37,312 nucleotides of DNA from Bacteroidales bacterium (GTDB lineage Bacteria; Bacteroidota; Bacteroidia; Bacteroidales; UBA7960), in NCBI GenBank assembly GCA_003559855.1, contig PWJZ01000015.1, positions 1 through 37,312 of the forward strand, read 5' to 3'. The notes under the pieces were generated by a model, which searched no databases, was not told the origin of the DNA, and was given only the letters and a program-made list of their open reading frames with translations. This document shows, one piece after another, positions 17,573-26,281 of this stretch (positions are counted from its first letter, which is position 1; each line of letters begins with the position of its first letter). Position numbers and translations under genes: made by a program.

Positions 17573-18979
17573 TCACTTTCCGATACAAAACTTACTGAAG
17601 ATATTATTGAGTATATCTTCGGTTGTAACTTCGCCGGTGATTGTTCCGAGGTGGTAGAGTGCGGTTCGCAGGTCTGTGGATATGAGGTCGCTGCTTAGCT
17701 TATTATCAATGCCTTTCCTGACTGTGTTAATATGGTTGAGTGTTTCTTGCAGGGCTTGGTGGTGCCTTGTACTGCTGACGATAATATCTTCGTGTGCCGG
17801 TAATTCTTTCCTGAAAGTTTCCAGCAGCCTGTCGGTAATAAGATTTATATTTTCCTTTCTTTTGGCTGATACGAATATGGTTTCCATGTCAACAAGGTTG
17901 CGGAAACTCTTCGGTATCTCCAACAGCAAGTCAATTTTGTTGGCTATCAGTATCATTTTTTTGGTTTTATCTTCGATGACATCCCTGAACTCTTCAATGG
18001 TTTCATTGATCTCATCAATTGTGGTTTCGCTGATATCGAACAAATATAAGACTATTGAAGCCTGTTCTATTTTCTGATACGTTTTTTCCACACCAATGCT
18101 TTCCACTTTTTCGCCGGGTTCTCTCAGCCCTGCAGTATCTATGAACCTGAATGCTATACCGTCGATAATGATTGTGTCTTCTATTGCGTCGCGTGTTGTT
18201 CCGGGGGTTTCGCTGACTATGGCTTTTTCTTCATTAAATATGGCGTTAAGCAGTGTTGATTTTCCTACATTGGGTTTTCCGATAATAGCTACGGGTATCC
18301 CTTTTTTCATGACGTTGCCGACAGCAAAAGATTCGATAAGTTCCTTCAGTTCTTTTTTTATTTTGTCGAGCAATTTCAGAAGCTTTGGTCGGCTTGCAAA
18401 TTCAACATCTTCTTCGCTGAAATCCAGTTCAAGTTCTATCAGTGATGCAAAATCCACCAGTTTGCGTCTCAGCTCTTCAATTCGCCATGAAAAGTGTCCG
18501 CGCATCTGTTTATAGGCTAGCCGGTGTGAATTTTCGGAAACTGATGCTACCAGGTCGGCAACTGCTTCGGCTTGAGAAAGGTCCATTTTTCCGTTGAGAA
18601 AAGCACGCAGAGTAAACTCGCCGGGTTGTGCTACACGTGCACCTTTTTCAGTCAATAGCTGCATTATCCGCTGCTGGATATATTGAGAGCCATGGCAGGA
18701 TATCTCCACCACATCTTCGCCTGTATAGGAATTAGGAGTTTTGAAAACAGTCAGCAAAACTTCATCTATGGGCTTTTTGTCGTAAAAGATCTGACCGCGG
18801 TGCACCATTCTTGCAGGCATAGAGCTTAACGACATTCCTTTTTTTAACGGACGAAAGATCCTGTTAGTAATGGCTATTGCATCAACCCCGGAAACTCTTA
18901 TCAATGCAACAGCACCTGTGCCGGGCGGAGTAGCAGGAGCACATATAGTATCATAACTGGTGTAATCATCTGAAACCAT
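17573..18979 (-). CDS. mnmE: tRNA modification GTPase MnmE
   Basis: A 468-residue GTPase that, with MnmG, installs the 5-carboxymethylaminomethyl group on wobble uridine of tRNA. The N-terminal tetrahydrofolate-binding domain begins with TICAPATPPGTGAVALIRVS. The helical domain contains the G domain with GKPNVGKS at 234-241 (G1), PGTTRD at 259-264 (G2), DTAG at 281-284 (G3) and NKID (G4). The C-terminus ends in CIGK, the family's essential C(I/L/M/V)GK motif. Length is normal. No mnmG is adjacent. It appears monocistronic. Confidence 0.98.
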   Translation of the reverse strand: MVSDDYTSYDTICAPATPPGTGAVALIRVSGVDAIAITNRIFRPLKKGMSLSSMPARMVHRGQIFYDKKPIDEVLLTVFKTPNSYTGEDVVEISCHGSQYIQQRIMQLLTEKGARVAQPGEFTLRAFLNGKMDLSQAEAVADLVASVSENSHRLAYKQMRGHFSWRIEELRRKLVDFASLIELELDFSEEDVEFASRPKLLKLLDKIKKELKELIESFAVGNVMKKGIPVAIIGKPNVGKSTLLNAIFNEEKAIVSETPGTTRDAIEDTIIIDGIAFRFIDTAGLREPGEKVESIGVEKTYQKIEQASIVLYLFDISETTIDEINETIEEFRDVIEDKTKKMILIANKIDLLLEIPKSFRNLVDMETIFVSAKRKENINLITDRLLETFRKELPAHEDIIVSSTRHHQALQETLNHINTVRKGIDNKLSSDLISTDLRTALYHLGTITGEVTTEDILNNIFSKFCIGK

Positions 18980-19084
18980 ATAGATCCCTTTTTAATATTG
19001 GTAATGTTATTGCATAATGAAAAATATGGCAGATTGCAATAACTCAATTTTTGTACAATATTAACGCAAAATTAAATAATTAAC

Positions 19085-19114
19085 TTGTCAGTATGCCGAA
19101 AAGCTGTATTTTTG
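19085..19114 (+). promoter_or_regulatory. Bacteroidetes-type promoter of sucD
   Basis: TTG at 19085-19087, a 19-base gap, then TATTTTTG at 19107-19114, an excellent match to the TTTG-N19-TAnnTTTG pattern. It implies a 5-prime untranslated region of roughly 110 bases before the sucD ATG. Confidence 0.7.
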
Positions 19115-19228
19115 ACCATATTTTTTTTGATTATGTTTCAGGTTGTTATTAAACAAAGGTTTTAGCAGGCGAGGCCGAATAATTTCAGGGTTATTTTTAT
19201 TTGATTAACACTAATTCATTACACGACA

Positions 19229-20113
19229 ATGAGTATATTGGTTGACAAGAATTCGAGGGTTTTGGTACAAGGTTTTACAGGTTCAGAAGGCACTTTTCAT
19301 GCCGGTCAGATGATAGAATATGGTACCCGGGTTGTAGCGGGAGTTACGCCCGGCAATGGTGGCATAAAACATCTTGACCGGCCGGTTTTCAATACGGTTG
19401 AGCAAGCTGTAAGAAACACCGGTGCAAACGTATCACTGATATTTGTACCTCCGCAATTTGCTTCTGATGCAATAATGGAAGCTGCTGATGCAGGTACTGA
19501 AGTTATTGTTTGCATTACTGAGGGTATTCCTGTAAGGGATATGGTAATGGTGAAAGAGTATTTGAAAGACAAGCCGGGCAGGTTGATAGGTCCTAACTGC
19601 CCGGGTATAATTACACCGGGTGAATGTAAAGTAGGTATTATGCCAGGTTTTATACACACTCCGGGTAGTGTTGGCGTGGTTTCACGTTCAGGAACCCTAA
19701 CCTATGAAGCTGTTGACCAGGTTACCAAAGAAGGTTTGGGCCAGTCAACCTGTATAGGTATCGGAGGTGATCCCGTATTGGGCACAACCATATGTGAAGC
19801 TGTGAAAATGTTTATGGACGATCCTGATACAGAGGGTATCATAATGATTGGCGAGATAGGAGGCAACATGGAAGCCGAAGCGGCTGAATGGATCAGGGAA
19901 AACGGCACAAAGCCGGTAATCAGCTTCATTGCAGGCGCTACCGCACCAAAGGGTCGTACTATGGGTCATGCAGGAGCAATAATTGGAGGTAAGGGTGATA
20001 CAGCTGAAGCAAAAAAGAAAATCCTTGACGAGTCTGGCGTTACCATCGTGGAATCACCCGCCGATATAGGAAAAACTATAAAGAAGGTACTTAAACCAAT
20101 TATTTCCAAATAG
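19229..20113 (+). CDS. sucD: Succinyl-CoA synthetase alpha subunit
   Basis: A 294-residue alpha subunit of the ligase that interconverts succinyl-CoA and succinate with formation of ATP or GTP. The CoA-binding N-terminus reads [18 protein letters not shown], followed by VTPGNGG and [12 protein letters not shown]. The phosphohistidine is H247 in [13 protein letters not shown], matching H246 of E. coli. The length is typical. The beta-subunit gene sucC, usually adjacent, is absent: the flanks are mnmE (divergent) and rsmG (convergent), so sucC must lie elsewhere. Confidence 0.98.
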   Translation: MSILVDKNSRVLVQGFTGSEGTFHAGQMIEYGTRVVAGVTPGNGGIKHLDRPVFNTVEQAVRNTGANVSLIFVPPQFASDAIMEAADAGTEVIVCITEGIPVRDMVMVKEYLKDKPGRLIGPNCPGIITPGECKVGIMPGFIHTPGSVGVVSRSGTLTYEAVDQVTKEGLGQSTCIGIGGDPVLGTTICEAVKMFMDDPDTEGIIMIGEIGGNMEAEAAEWIRENGTKPVISFIAGATAPKGRTMGHAGAIIGGKGDTAEAKKKILDESGVTIVESPADIGKTIKKVLKPIISK

Positions 20114-20135
20114 TCAAATGTTGGTTTGATCACCA

Positions 20136-20174
20136 CGGATAACCTGTTGTAACTTGCCTGTTGTCCGTTATCCG
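20136..20174. other. Hairpin between convergent sucD and rsmG
   Basis: CGGATAAC (20136-20143) pairs with GTTATCCG (20167-20174), and the right arm is repeated as TCCGTTATCCGTTATCCG. There is no strong T-run, so it is more likely a short repeat or a weak bidirectional terminator than a standard one. Confidence 0.4.
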
Positions 20175-20195
20175 TTATCCGTTATTTCTTGACAG

Positions 20196-20816
20196 TCAAG
20201 GATAAATATGCACGATCTTTTTGTTTTCAAAATAGGGGTCATCAACAAAATCGGAAATGCTGTATATGTTATAATTATAGTTTAGCTTTGAAAGCTCTTC
20301 CGAAAATTCGCCGCCCTTCAGATATATTATGCCGTTGGGAATTGAATTGAATCCTTCCGGCTTGATTTTACCTCCGACCCAGCTCATGAAAACGGGAAGT
20401 TTTGTAACCGCCCTTGATATTATAAAATCAAAATCATCGTCTATTTTTTCCGCTCTTTTATTATCTATCTGTACATTTCTCAGGTTTAACGATTTTGCTA
20501 TATCTTCAACTACCCTTGTTTTTTTTCTGACCGAATCAACAAGCAGAAAGTTGCTGCCCGGAAAACATATTGCAAGCGGAATGCCGGGAAATCCGCCCCC
20601 GGTACCTACATCAAGAATCGTTGTGTTGTTTCTGAATTTGATTATAAAAGTGGTTGTGAGGGAGTGTAATACGTGGTGGTCATAAAAATTTTTAAAATCT
20701 TTTTTGGAAATTACGTTAATCTTTTTGTTCCAATTTGCGTATAAGGAATATAGTTTAGACAGATTATCAAATTGTTCGTTGCTGAGCCATGGAAAATATT
20801 TTTTTATTGAATCCAT
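20196..20816 (-). CDS. rsmG: 16S rRNA (guanine-527-N7)-methyltransferase
   Basis: A 206-residue SAM-dependent enzyme that methylates G527 of 16S rRNA. The N-terminal YANWNKKINVISKKD and HHVLHSL segments are typical. The SAM loop is LDVGTGGGFPGIPLA (D69 onward), followed by LLVDSVRKKTR and ISRAVTKLP (the catalytic-region SRA). The length is normal. It converges with sucD and diverges from the LysM glucosaminidase gene. Confidence 0.97.
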   Translation of the reverse strand: MDSIKKYFPWLSNEQFDNLSKLYSLYANWNKKINVISKKDFKNFYDHHVLHSLTTTFIIKFRNNTTILDVGTGGGFPGIPLAICFPGSNFLLVDSVRKKTRVVEDIAKSLNLRNVQIDNKRAEKIDDDFDFIISRAVTKLPVFMSWVGGKIKPEGFNSIPNGIIYLKGGEFSEELSKLNYNYNIYSISDFVDDPYFENKKIVHIYP

Positions 20817-20923
20817 AGTGTTGTTTTTCGATGTATATGAAGATTTGATAACAGGTTATTTTTTTTTGCACGAAACAATAATACGAAAGTATTAATTTTC
20901 ATTATAAATAAAAATGTTTTTAT

Positions 20924-21862
20924 ATGGTTTTCAGAAGGCATATATGTTTTTTATTCTTTTTGATCATTACAGGTCATCCTTTATTTTGCCAGCCCTACGA
21001 ATCGGTATCGTCATACATTGAAAGTTATGGTGATATTGCCAGGCGTCATATGGAGGAATATGGTATACCGGCTTCCATAAAGCTTGCTCAGGCGATACTT
21101 GAGTCGGGTTTTGGCAACAGCGAATTAGCCGTTAATGCCAATAATCATTTCGGGATAAAATGTCATGGCTGGGGTTATGCAACATATTACAAAGACGATG
21201 ATAAAAGAAATGAATGTTTCAGGAGCTATTTGAGCCCGGTTCATTCTTTTGAGGATCATAGCGAATTTTTAAGCACCCGGCCGCGGTATTCTTTTTTGTT
21301 TGATCTTGACCCGCTTAATTACAAGGGTTGGGCGAGAGGGCTGAGGGAAGCAGGTTATGCCACAAATCCTGACTATTCGCAACTTCTGATACGGATCATT
21401 GAAGAACATAAATTATATTATTTTGATCAGAAGGTTATCAATGGTGATTTGGTTGCGGCCGGGTTGCCACGGTCAAAAAAAGATCACAGACATGAAGCGG
21501 TGGACCTTTATAGAGAAAGGGAAATAAGGATCAATAACCGTATCAAGTATGTATATGCCCATAAAGGTGATACACCCGAGTCTGTTGCCGAAGAAATGCA
21601 AATGTGGGCATGGCAGTTATACAGGTACAACGAACTGGATGAAAACAGTAGTTTTGAAAAGGGAGATATTGTATATCTGCAACCCAAAAGAAGACGCGGG
21701 GAGGGGAATTATCATATTGTTAAACAAGGTGAAACAATGTACGATATTTCACAGCTTCATGGTATCAGGTTGGAGCATTTGTACAGGAGAAATAATATGG
21801 AACCCGGTACTAATATTGTGCCGGGGCAGAAAATTGTTTTGCGCGGCCGTGTCAGTGATTGA
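20924..21862 (+). CDS. Exported glucosaminidase with two LysM domains
   Basis: A 312-residue secreted peptidoglycan hydrolase. The signal peptide (about 1-22, ending ITGHPLFCQ) is followed by a mannosyl-glycoprotein endo-beta-N-acetylglucosaminidase (FlgJ/GH73-type) domain. The catalytic glutamate is E60 in KLAQAILESGFGNSELA, with NNHFGIKC and YLSPVHSFEDHSEFL downstream. Two C-terminal LysM repeats follow: YVYAHKGDTPESVAEEM at about 208-253, which is somewhat divergent, and YHIVKQGETMYDISQLHG at about 264-308. LysM binds glycan strands. It probably cleaves the bond after N-acetylglucosamine during wall turnover. It appears monocistronic. Confidence 0.94.
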   Translation: MVFRRHICFLFFLIITGHPLFCQPYESVSSYIESYGDIARRHMEEYGIPASIKLAQAILESGFGNSELAVNANNHFGIKCHGWGYATYYKDDDKRNECFRSYLSPVHSFEDHSEFLSTRPRYSFLFDLDPLNYKGWARGLREAGYATNPDYSQLLIRIIEEHKLYYFDQKVINGDLVAAGLPRSKKDHRHEAVDLYREREIRINNRIKYVYAHKGDTPESVAEEMQMWAWQLYRYNELDENSSFEKGDIVYLQPKRRRGEGNYHIVKQGETMYDISQLHGIRLEHLYRRNNMEPGTNIVPGQKIVLRGRVSD

Positions 21863-22123
21863 ATTATTTCAGTTTTCATAACATAAAAAGAGCATAGCGT
21901 CAGATATTTGAACAATGGTATGGTTTGTGTTGTTTTATAATTAAACAATATTGCCATTTTAGCTTTAATAAAAAGAATCTGAAAAGGAAGATCAAATAAA
22001 TTCAGGATATTGTGAAAAGTTGACAGTATAATTCAATTCGGGTTTATGAGCCTGTTAACTAATTTGACAATTTTGGCAATAAATTAAAATGAGATAAGTT
22101 TTTTAATCAGGAAGAACAAGTTA

Positions 22124-22699
22124 ATGCAAAATATGAGAAAACAAAATTTAAAGCCTTTGCCTGGGCGGATATTGATAAGCGAACCTGCTTTACGTGATTT
22201 TTATTTCAGCCGCAGTGTAGTTTTACTTGCTGAACACAGCAATGAAGAAGGTTCGATGGGGATCATTCTGAATAAACCTATAAATCTGAAGCTCAATGAT
22301 GTGGGTAAGGAGTTTCCTAATGTTGATTATCCGTTGTATCTTGGTGGTCCGGTACATCCCGACAGGTTGTTTTATCTTCATACATTGGGAGAAAAAATAC
22401 CGGGTGCCATGAAGATAATGGACGGTTTATATTGGGGTGGTGAAATACAAAAGCTTATTGAGCTTGTTGAGCTTAACATCGTTTCACAGGAGCAGGTTCG
22501 GTTCTTTATAGGCTATTCAGGTTGGCAGCCCGGTCAGTTGAAGGATGAGATGAAAGAAAAGTCCTGGGTAGTTGAAAAAAGCTCACTTGATATAATAATG
22601 GCTCCAAAACCTGAAAAACTTTGGAGTAATATGCTTAAGAAGCTTGGCAACGATTATGCCATATGGGCTAATTTTCCTACAGACCCCATCTTAAATTAA
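22124..22699 (+). CDS. YqgE/AlgH-family protein
   Basis: A 191-residue protein of the UPF0301/DUF179 family. The family signature GRILISEPALRDFYFSRSVV is followed by EGSMGIILNKPI, YLGGPVHPDRLFYLH, and GYSGWQPGQLKDEM. Its molecular role is not established; homologues have been called transcriptional regulators (AlgH) without clear DNA-binding evidence. The ATG at 22124 or one at 22133 could be used. It ends 4 bases from the convergent gene at 22704. Confidence 0.93.
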   Translation: MQNMRKQNLKPLPGRILISEPALRDFYFSRSVVLLAEHSNEEGSMGIILNKPINLKLNDVGKEFPNVDYPLYLGGPVHPDRLFYLHTLGEKIPGAMKIMDGLYWGGEIQKLIELVELNIVSQEQVRFFIGYSGWQPGQLKDEMKEKSWVVEKSSLDIIMAPKPEKLWSNMLKKLGNDYAIWANFPTDPILN

Positions 22700-22703
22700 C
22701 GGG

Positions 22704-23531
22704 TTATCTTGCCATTCTTTCCAGGTCTTCGATAAGTAATGCATCATACGTTGTAGCATCAACATCATGATCATTTGAATATAGCACCTTACCATCGGTT
22801 GTAACGATGAATTTCCAGCATTTACCGACTCTCAGGGTGCCTTTTGGTCCTATTTTATGCAGGAAAGCCACATCTTTTCTTTTCTCGGTGATTGCTTGCC
22901 GGATATCTTCCTTTGTAACTATTTTAACGGGGTAAGGATAATATTCCTGAATTTTTTCGACAGTATTGATCTGGGGTGCGAGTTCTTTTTCCAGCAGCCA
23001 TAATTCCATTTCCTGAACGCGGCTGTCCCTGACATTAAGAAACCTGGTCAGCCGCATATGTTGCTGCCTGCCTGCTTCCTCGGCATAATTCTGCATAAAC
23101 TGTACAAAGGTGCCCATCTTATACAGATAGGTTTCTTCATCGGCATCCTTGAAAGCCAAAGGTGCCGAACCAAGATCGGGCATACGGTTAAAATCGCGGT
23201 CAGGGTCGCCAAGAACAAAATTTATGAACTTGTAAACATGAGGAACATTGCGTTGCTTGATCTCTGCCAGCACCATAAAGGAATATTTGTCGCTGGTACG
23301 TTTCCTTTGAAATTCATCGAAAGTGATAAATTCATAGGGCGTAATAGTCCAGAACCTGTCCAGCTCTTCCTTTAAACGGTCATTGAAATCCGTAAAGGGA
23401 TTGGCGTCTATAACAATCAAAGTAGTGCTTTCCTCAAAGGCACGGTAATGCCGGCGCCTGGCAGGCCTTACCTGCGATATGGCTTCAATTAATATGAACG
23501 CAAGTATGATCGTAATAATTATTCTTTTCAT
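22704..23531 (-). CDS. Hypothetical exported protein
   Basis: A 275-residue protein with a signal peptide (MKRIIITIILAFILIEAISQ) followed by a basic RPARRRHYR stretch. The mature part has an alternating helix/strand pattern (TTLIVIDANPFTDFNDRLKE, FWTITPYEFITFDEFQ), a long helical centre and a C-terminal strand pair VGKCWKFIVTTDGKVLY-SNDHDVDATTYDALLIEDLE. I recognise no catalytic motif; related exported proteins seem common in Bacteroidales. It overlaps nothing and converges tightly with the YqgE-family gene, so the two may interfere at their 3-prime ends. Confidence 0.8.
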   Translation of the reverse strand: MKRIIITIILAFILIEAISQVRPARRRHYRAFEESTTLIVIDANPFTDFNDRLKEELDRFWTITPYEFITFDEFQRKRTSDKYSFMVLAEIKQRNVPHVYKFINFVLGDPDRDFNRMPDLGSAPLAFKDADEETYLYKMGTFVQFMQNYAEEAGRQQHMRLTRFLNVRDSRVQEMELWLLEKELAPQINTVEKIQEYYPYPVKIVTKEDIRQAITEKRKDVAFLHKIGPKGTLRVGKCWKFIVTTDGKVLYSNDHDVDATTYDALLIEDLERMAR

Positions 23532-24156
23532 CTCTTTATGATTTTTTTATAGTTAGTATTCAGTATTTTAAAATTGTTGGTATGTTACGTTCTTTTTATC
23601 GGGTAACGGATAAAGGGTTTTATTGGTGCGAATATAATTAAAATCTTTACAAAAAATCTACGTAAAAAAGCGGGATTTGAATAAAAAAAACAGATCAGAA
23701 CAATTACTTGATTTTAGTCAATTTTTCAAACCGTTAGAGACCCAAAGCATGAATTTACCATAAAAAGCCCAAAAATATTGCTTCCCGCAGATTTTGATGA
23801 TATACCCTGTTTGATATAGCTGTCAAGCTAAAGAATAATGTATATTTAACTACGATAAAAACAACTAACTTCAGCGGCTCAAAAAGTAATGTTTTTCTCT
23901 AACCATACAGACGCATAGGGCGCATAGTTTTCAGATAGAAATATGAATACATAAACCTTGTGTATTATCCTATGTGCCCACGTAACTATGTGGTTCAATT
24001 ACCAGAATATTTTATATATAATTCATTTTCTTAGCCCGACGACTATGCCTCGTTGTATAATACTTAATTATAATAATTAATGCAGATGTATCAAAAATAA
24101 TTAATCTAATGGGTGAATCGGCGAGAAAAATACTTTTTAGAGCGGGTTAAAAATTA
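23532..24156. other. Gene-free intergenic region with one palindromic repeat
   Basis: No reading frame of interest in these 625 bases. At 23901-23995 an imperfect inverted repeat is visible: left arm AACCATACAGACGCATAGGG, right arm CCTATGTGCCCACGTAACTA ending TGTGGTT. It resembles the intergenic palindromes common in this group. The piece around 23790 (TTCCCGCAGATTTT) also looks like part of a dispersed intergenic repeat. Confidence 0.5.
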
Positions 24157-24657
24157 TTATGCGAAAAGCAGTGATGCAATATTTTCAACATTGGCATTTT
24201 CACCACCGACAACATAATCGGCTTTCATATAACAGGGCTCTCTTTTTTTGAGGGTTTTGGCAATAAACTGGTAAAGCTCGTTTTTGTTTTTCGATGCAAT
24301 TAAAGGTCTTGTTTGCTTTATATGTTCAAGTCTTTCTGCCAATTTACCGGTACTAAGTTTTAAATAAACCGAAACACCTGTTTTTTTTATTATTTCCATA
24401 TTATCGGCAAAACAAGGAGTTCCGCCGCCTGTTGCAATAACTGCATTATCCTTTTCTGACAATTTTAATAACATCTCTCTTTCATATGTGCGAAAGCATG
24501 ATTCGCCGTCTTCCTTAAATATAGCAGCAATACTTTTACCGGCAACTTTCTCAATCTCGGCATCCATGTCAAAAAAATCAAACCCGAGATTGCCGGCAAG
24601 CTGTTGACCGACAAATGTTTTGCCACTTCCCATAAAGCCTGTTAAAAAGATTCTCAT
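24157..24657 (-). CDS. aroK: Shikimate kinase
   Basis: A 166-residue kinase that phosphorylates shikimate at the 3-hydroxyl in aromatic amino acid synthesis. Walker A is GFMGSGKT (7-14), the substrate-binding DxD-like DMDAEIE follows, then FRTYEREML with the conserved arginine, ATGGGTPC (Walker B/GGG), and TRPLIAS of the lid with its arginine. The length is typical. It stands alone with its own promoter just upstream. Confidence 0.96.
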   Translation of the reverse strand: MRIFLTGFMGSGKTFVGQQLAGNLGFDFFDMDAEIEKVAGKSIAAIFKEDGESCFRTYEREMLLKLSEKDNAVIATGGGTPCFADNMEIIKKTGVSVYLKLSTGKLAERLEHIKQTRPLIASKNKNELYQFIAKTLKKREPCYMKADYVVGGENANVENIASLLFA

Positions 24658-24696
24658 TTTGAATAATTTTATAATTTTTCGTTAACTCCGGTAAGT

Positions 24697-24729
24697 CAAA
24701 AATAAATAATAATTGGATGTTCGCTCAAA
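24697..24729 (-). promoter_or_regulatory. Bacteroidetes-type promoter of aroK
   Basis: On the minus strand TTTG (24729-24726) is separated by 21 bases from TATTTTTG (24704-24697), matching the TTTG-N19-21-TAnnTTTG consensus. It lies about 40 bases before the aroK ATG. A weaker plus-strand candidate for the downstream redox operon is TTTG at 24764-24767 with TATTCTTTG at 24789-24797 (one base too long). Confidence 0.65.
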
Positions 24730-24859
24730 GATTATAAGAACAAAAGGTTTTAGCTTATAGTAATTTGCATTTTTTTTAATACCTTTACTATTCTTTGCGA
24801 CAGATCAAAGCGACTTCATAGATTGGGTTAAATTTTGCACTGAATTTTAAAAGAAATTT

Positions 24860-25696
24860 ATGGTATCAGAAGAAGTTTCAAAATTAGTAGATAGTTTAAT
24901 ACAAAAATATGACGGACATCTTATTTCTGTTCTGGAAAACATACAGTTGTTTTGTAATTATTTACCTTCGGATTATTTGCGTGAAGTTAGCAAGCAATTA
25001 GAATTACCTTTGAGAGATGTGTATGGGGCGGCAACTTTTTATAAAACATTTTATTTAAATCCAAGGGGAAAGCATATCTGTACCGTATGTCTTGGAACTG
25101 CTTGTCATGTAAGAGGCGGTAACTTTATTATTGAGGAGTTTGAGCGGCAACTTCATATAAAACGCGGTAAAACAACGGAAGACAATAATTTCACACTTGA
25201 AACAGTGAATTGTATGGGTGCTTGTGCAGTCGGGCCGATTGTAATTGTTGACGGCACCTATTATTCTTATTTTAAGACATTAGAGGCAAGAAAAATTATA
25301 AGAACGATCTTAAAAGAAAGCGAAAAAGTTGATATTACTAAAGATAAACGCATTTTTCCCGTAAAGGTGAATTGTCCGAAGTGTTATCATTCACTTATGG
25401 ATAATGAATATTTGATAGACGGGCATCCTTCCGTAAAGGTTACAATTTCATTTTTGGATAAACACGGATGGTATAGGCTATCATGCCTTTATGGCGTTTA
25501 TAATGTTGAATCGGAATATGAGAGGCCACATGGTGTTGTGGCAAATTATTTCTGTCCTCATTGTCATGCGGAAATGCTTGGAACGTTTTTATGTCCTTTA
25601 TGCACCACTCAAATGGTTTCTTTGGTTCTGACAGGAGGCGGAAGCGTTCATGTGTGTCCGATGCGAGGTTGCAAGGGTCATTTGCTTGATGTTTGA
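24860..25696 (+). CDS. NuoE/HydC-like [2Fe-2S] subunit with C-terminal zinc-ribbon tail
   Basis: A 278-residue protein. Residues 1-155 are a NuoE/HndA-type thioredoxin-like ferredoxin: helical N-terminus, DVYGAATFYKTF, then [2Fe-2S] ligands C77 and C82 (CLGTAC) and C118 and C122 (CMGAC). Normal NuoE-like subunits end at about 155-170 residues. Here about 120 more residues follow, with four cysteine pairs: CPKC (172/175), CPHC (232/235), CPLC (245/248) and CPMRGC (266/271). These look like two zinc ribbons or rubredoxin-like knuckles. First gene of the redox operon; it should deliver electrons with the NuoF-like subunit. The next operon gene begins 949 bases later because a repeat-flanked GxxExxY gene lies between. 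Confidence 0.9.
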   Translation: MVSEEVSKLVDSLIQKYDGHLISVLENIQLFCNYLPSDYLREVSKQLELPLRDVYGAATFYKTFYLNPRGKHICTVCLGTACHVRGGNFIIEEFERQLHIKRGKTTEDNNFTLETVNCMGACAVGPIVIVDGTYYSYFKTLEARKIIRTILKESEKVDITKDKRIFPVKVNCPKCYHSLMDNEYLIDGHPSVKVTISFLDKHGWYRLSCLYGVYNVESEYERPHGVVANYFCPHCHAEMLGTFLCPLCTTQMVSLVLTGGGSVHVCPMRGCKGHLLDV

Positions 25697-25715
25697 ATTA
25701 TGGAAATATAAATAA

Positions 25716-25884
25716 GCCATGAATGGATGAATAAATAAGCCACGAATGGATGAATAAATAAGCCACGAATGGATGAATAAATAAGCCACGAATGCACGAA
25801 TAAAATAATGAATAATAATTGTACTCAATTCGTGCATTCGTGGCTAATAAAAAACAATTCATGCATTCGTGGCTAAAAAATATC
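25716..25884. repeat. Palindromic tandem-repeat cassette, upstream copy
   Basis: Four left units of period 23 (GCCACGAATGGATGAATAAA-type, beginning 25716, 25739, 25762 and 25785) are followed by a 26-base spacer and two right units of period 29 in inverse orientation (ATTCGTGCATTCGTGGC-type, beginning 25827 and 25856). GCCACGAATGCACGAAT at 25785-25801 pairs perfectly over 17 bases with ATTCGTGCATTCGTGGC at 25828-25844. Bases 25752-25844 are repeated exactly at 26318-26410 on the other side of the GxxExxY gene. Confidence 0.97.
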
Positions 25885-25901
25885 AATAAATAACTAAAAA
25901 A

Positions 25902-26276
25902 ATGGAAAAAATAATATTCAAAGAAGAGAGTTATCAAATTATTGGTAAATGTATGGAGGTTCATAATAATTTAGGTCCGGGTTTTCTTGAGATAGTTTAT
26001 AAAGATGCTTTAGAGTATGAATTTAGTAGAGCAGAAATTCCATACGAAAGAGAAAAAAAATATGAAGTGAATTACAAAGGAATTATTCTCCCTCATCATT
26101 TCTTTGCAGATTTTGTTGTTTTTGATAAAATTATACTTGAAGTAAAAGGTTTAACTGCTTTAAGTAAAGAATTTACAGCACTTTGTATAAATTATTTGAA
26201 AGTTTCGAATAATAAATTAGCATTATTAGTAAATTTTGGAGAGTTAAAATTAAATTATAAAAGAATTTTGTTTTAA
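25902..26276 (+). CDS. GxxExxY-family protein (PD-(D/E)XK nuclease-like)
   Basis: A 124-residue protein. The family-naming motif is in NNLGPGFLEIVYKDAL (G-F-L-E-I-V-Y, about residues 27-33). A PD-(D/E)XK-like core follows: HFFADFVVFDKIILEVKG, with an aspartate, then E-V-K as the metal site and catalytic lysine. The C-terminal YLKVSNNKLALLVNFGE is also typical. Length is normal for the family (about 120-130). Its biochemical function is not known to me. It interrupts a redox operon in the same direction and is bracketed by two copies of one palindromic repeat cassette, so it probably arrived as a unit. It is strikingly A+T-rich compared with the genes around it. Confidence 0.92.
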   Translation: MEKIIFKEESYQIIGKCMEVHNNLGPGFLEIVYKDALEYEFSRAEIPYEREKKYEVNYKGIILPHHFFADFVVFDKIILEVKGLTALSKEFTALCINYLKVSNNKLALLVNFGELKLNYKRILF

Positions 26277-26281
26277 AATAA

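Noticed and set aside
25902-26276. GxxExxY gene as part of a toxin-antitoxin pair
   Set aside because: No second small gene is next to it; only repeats flank it.
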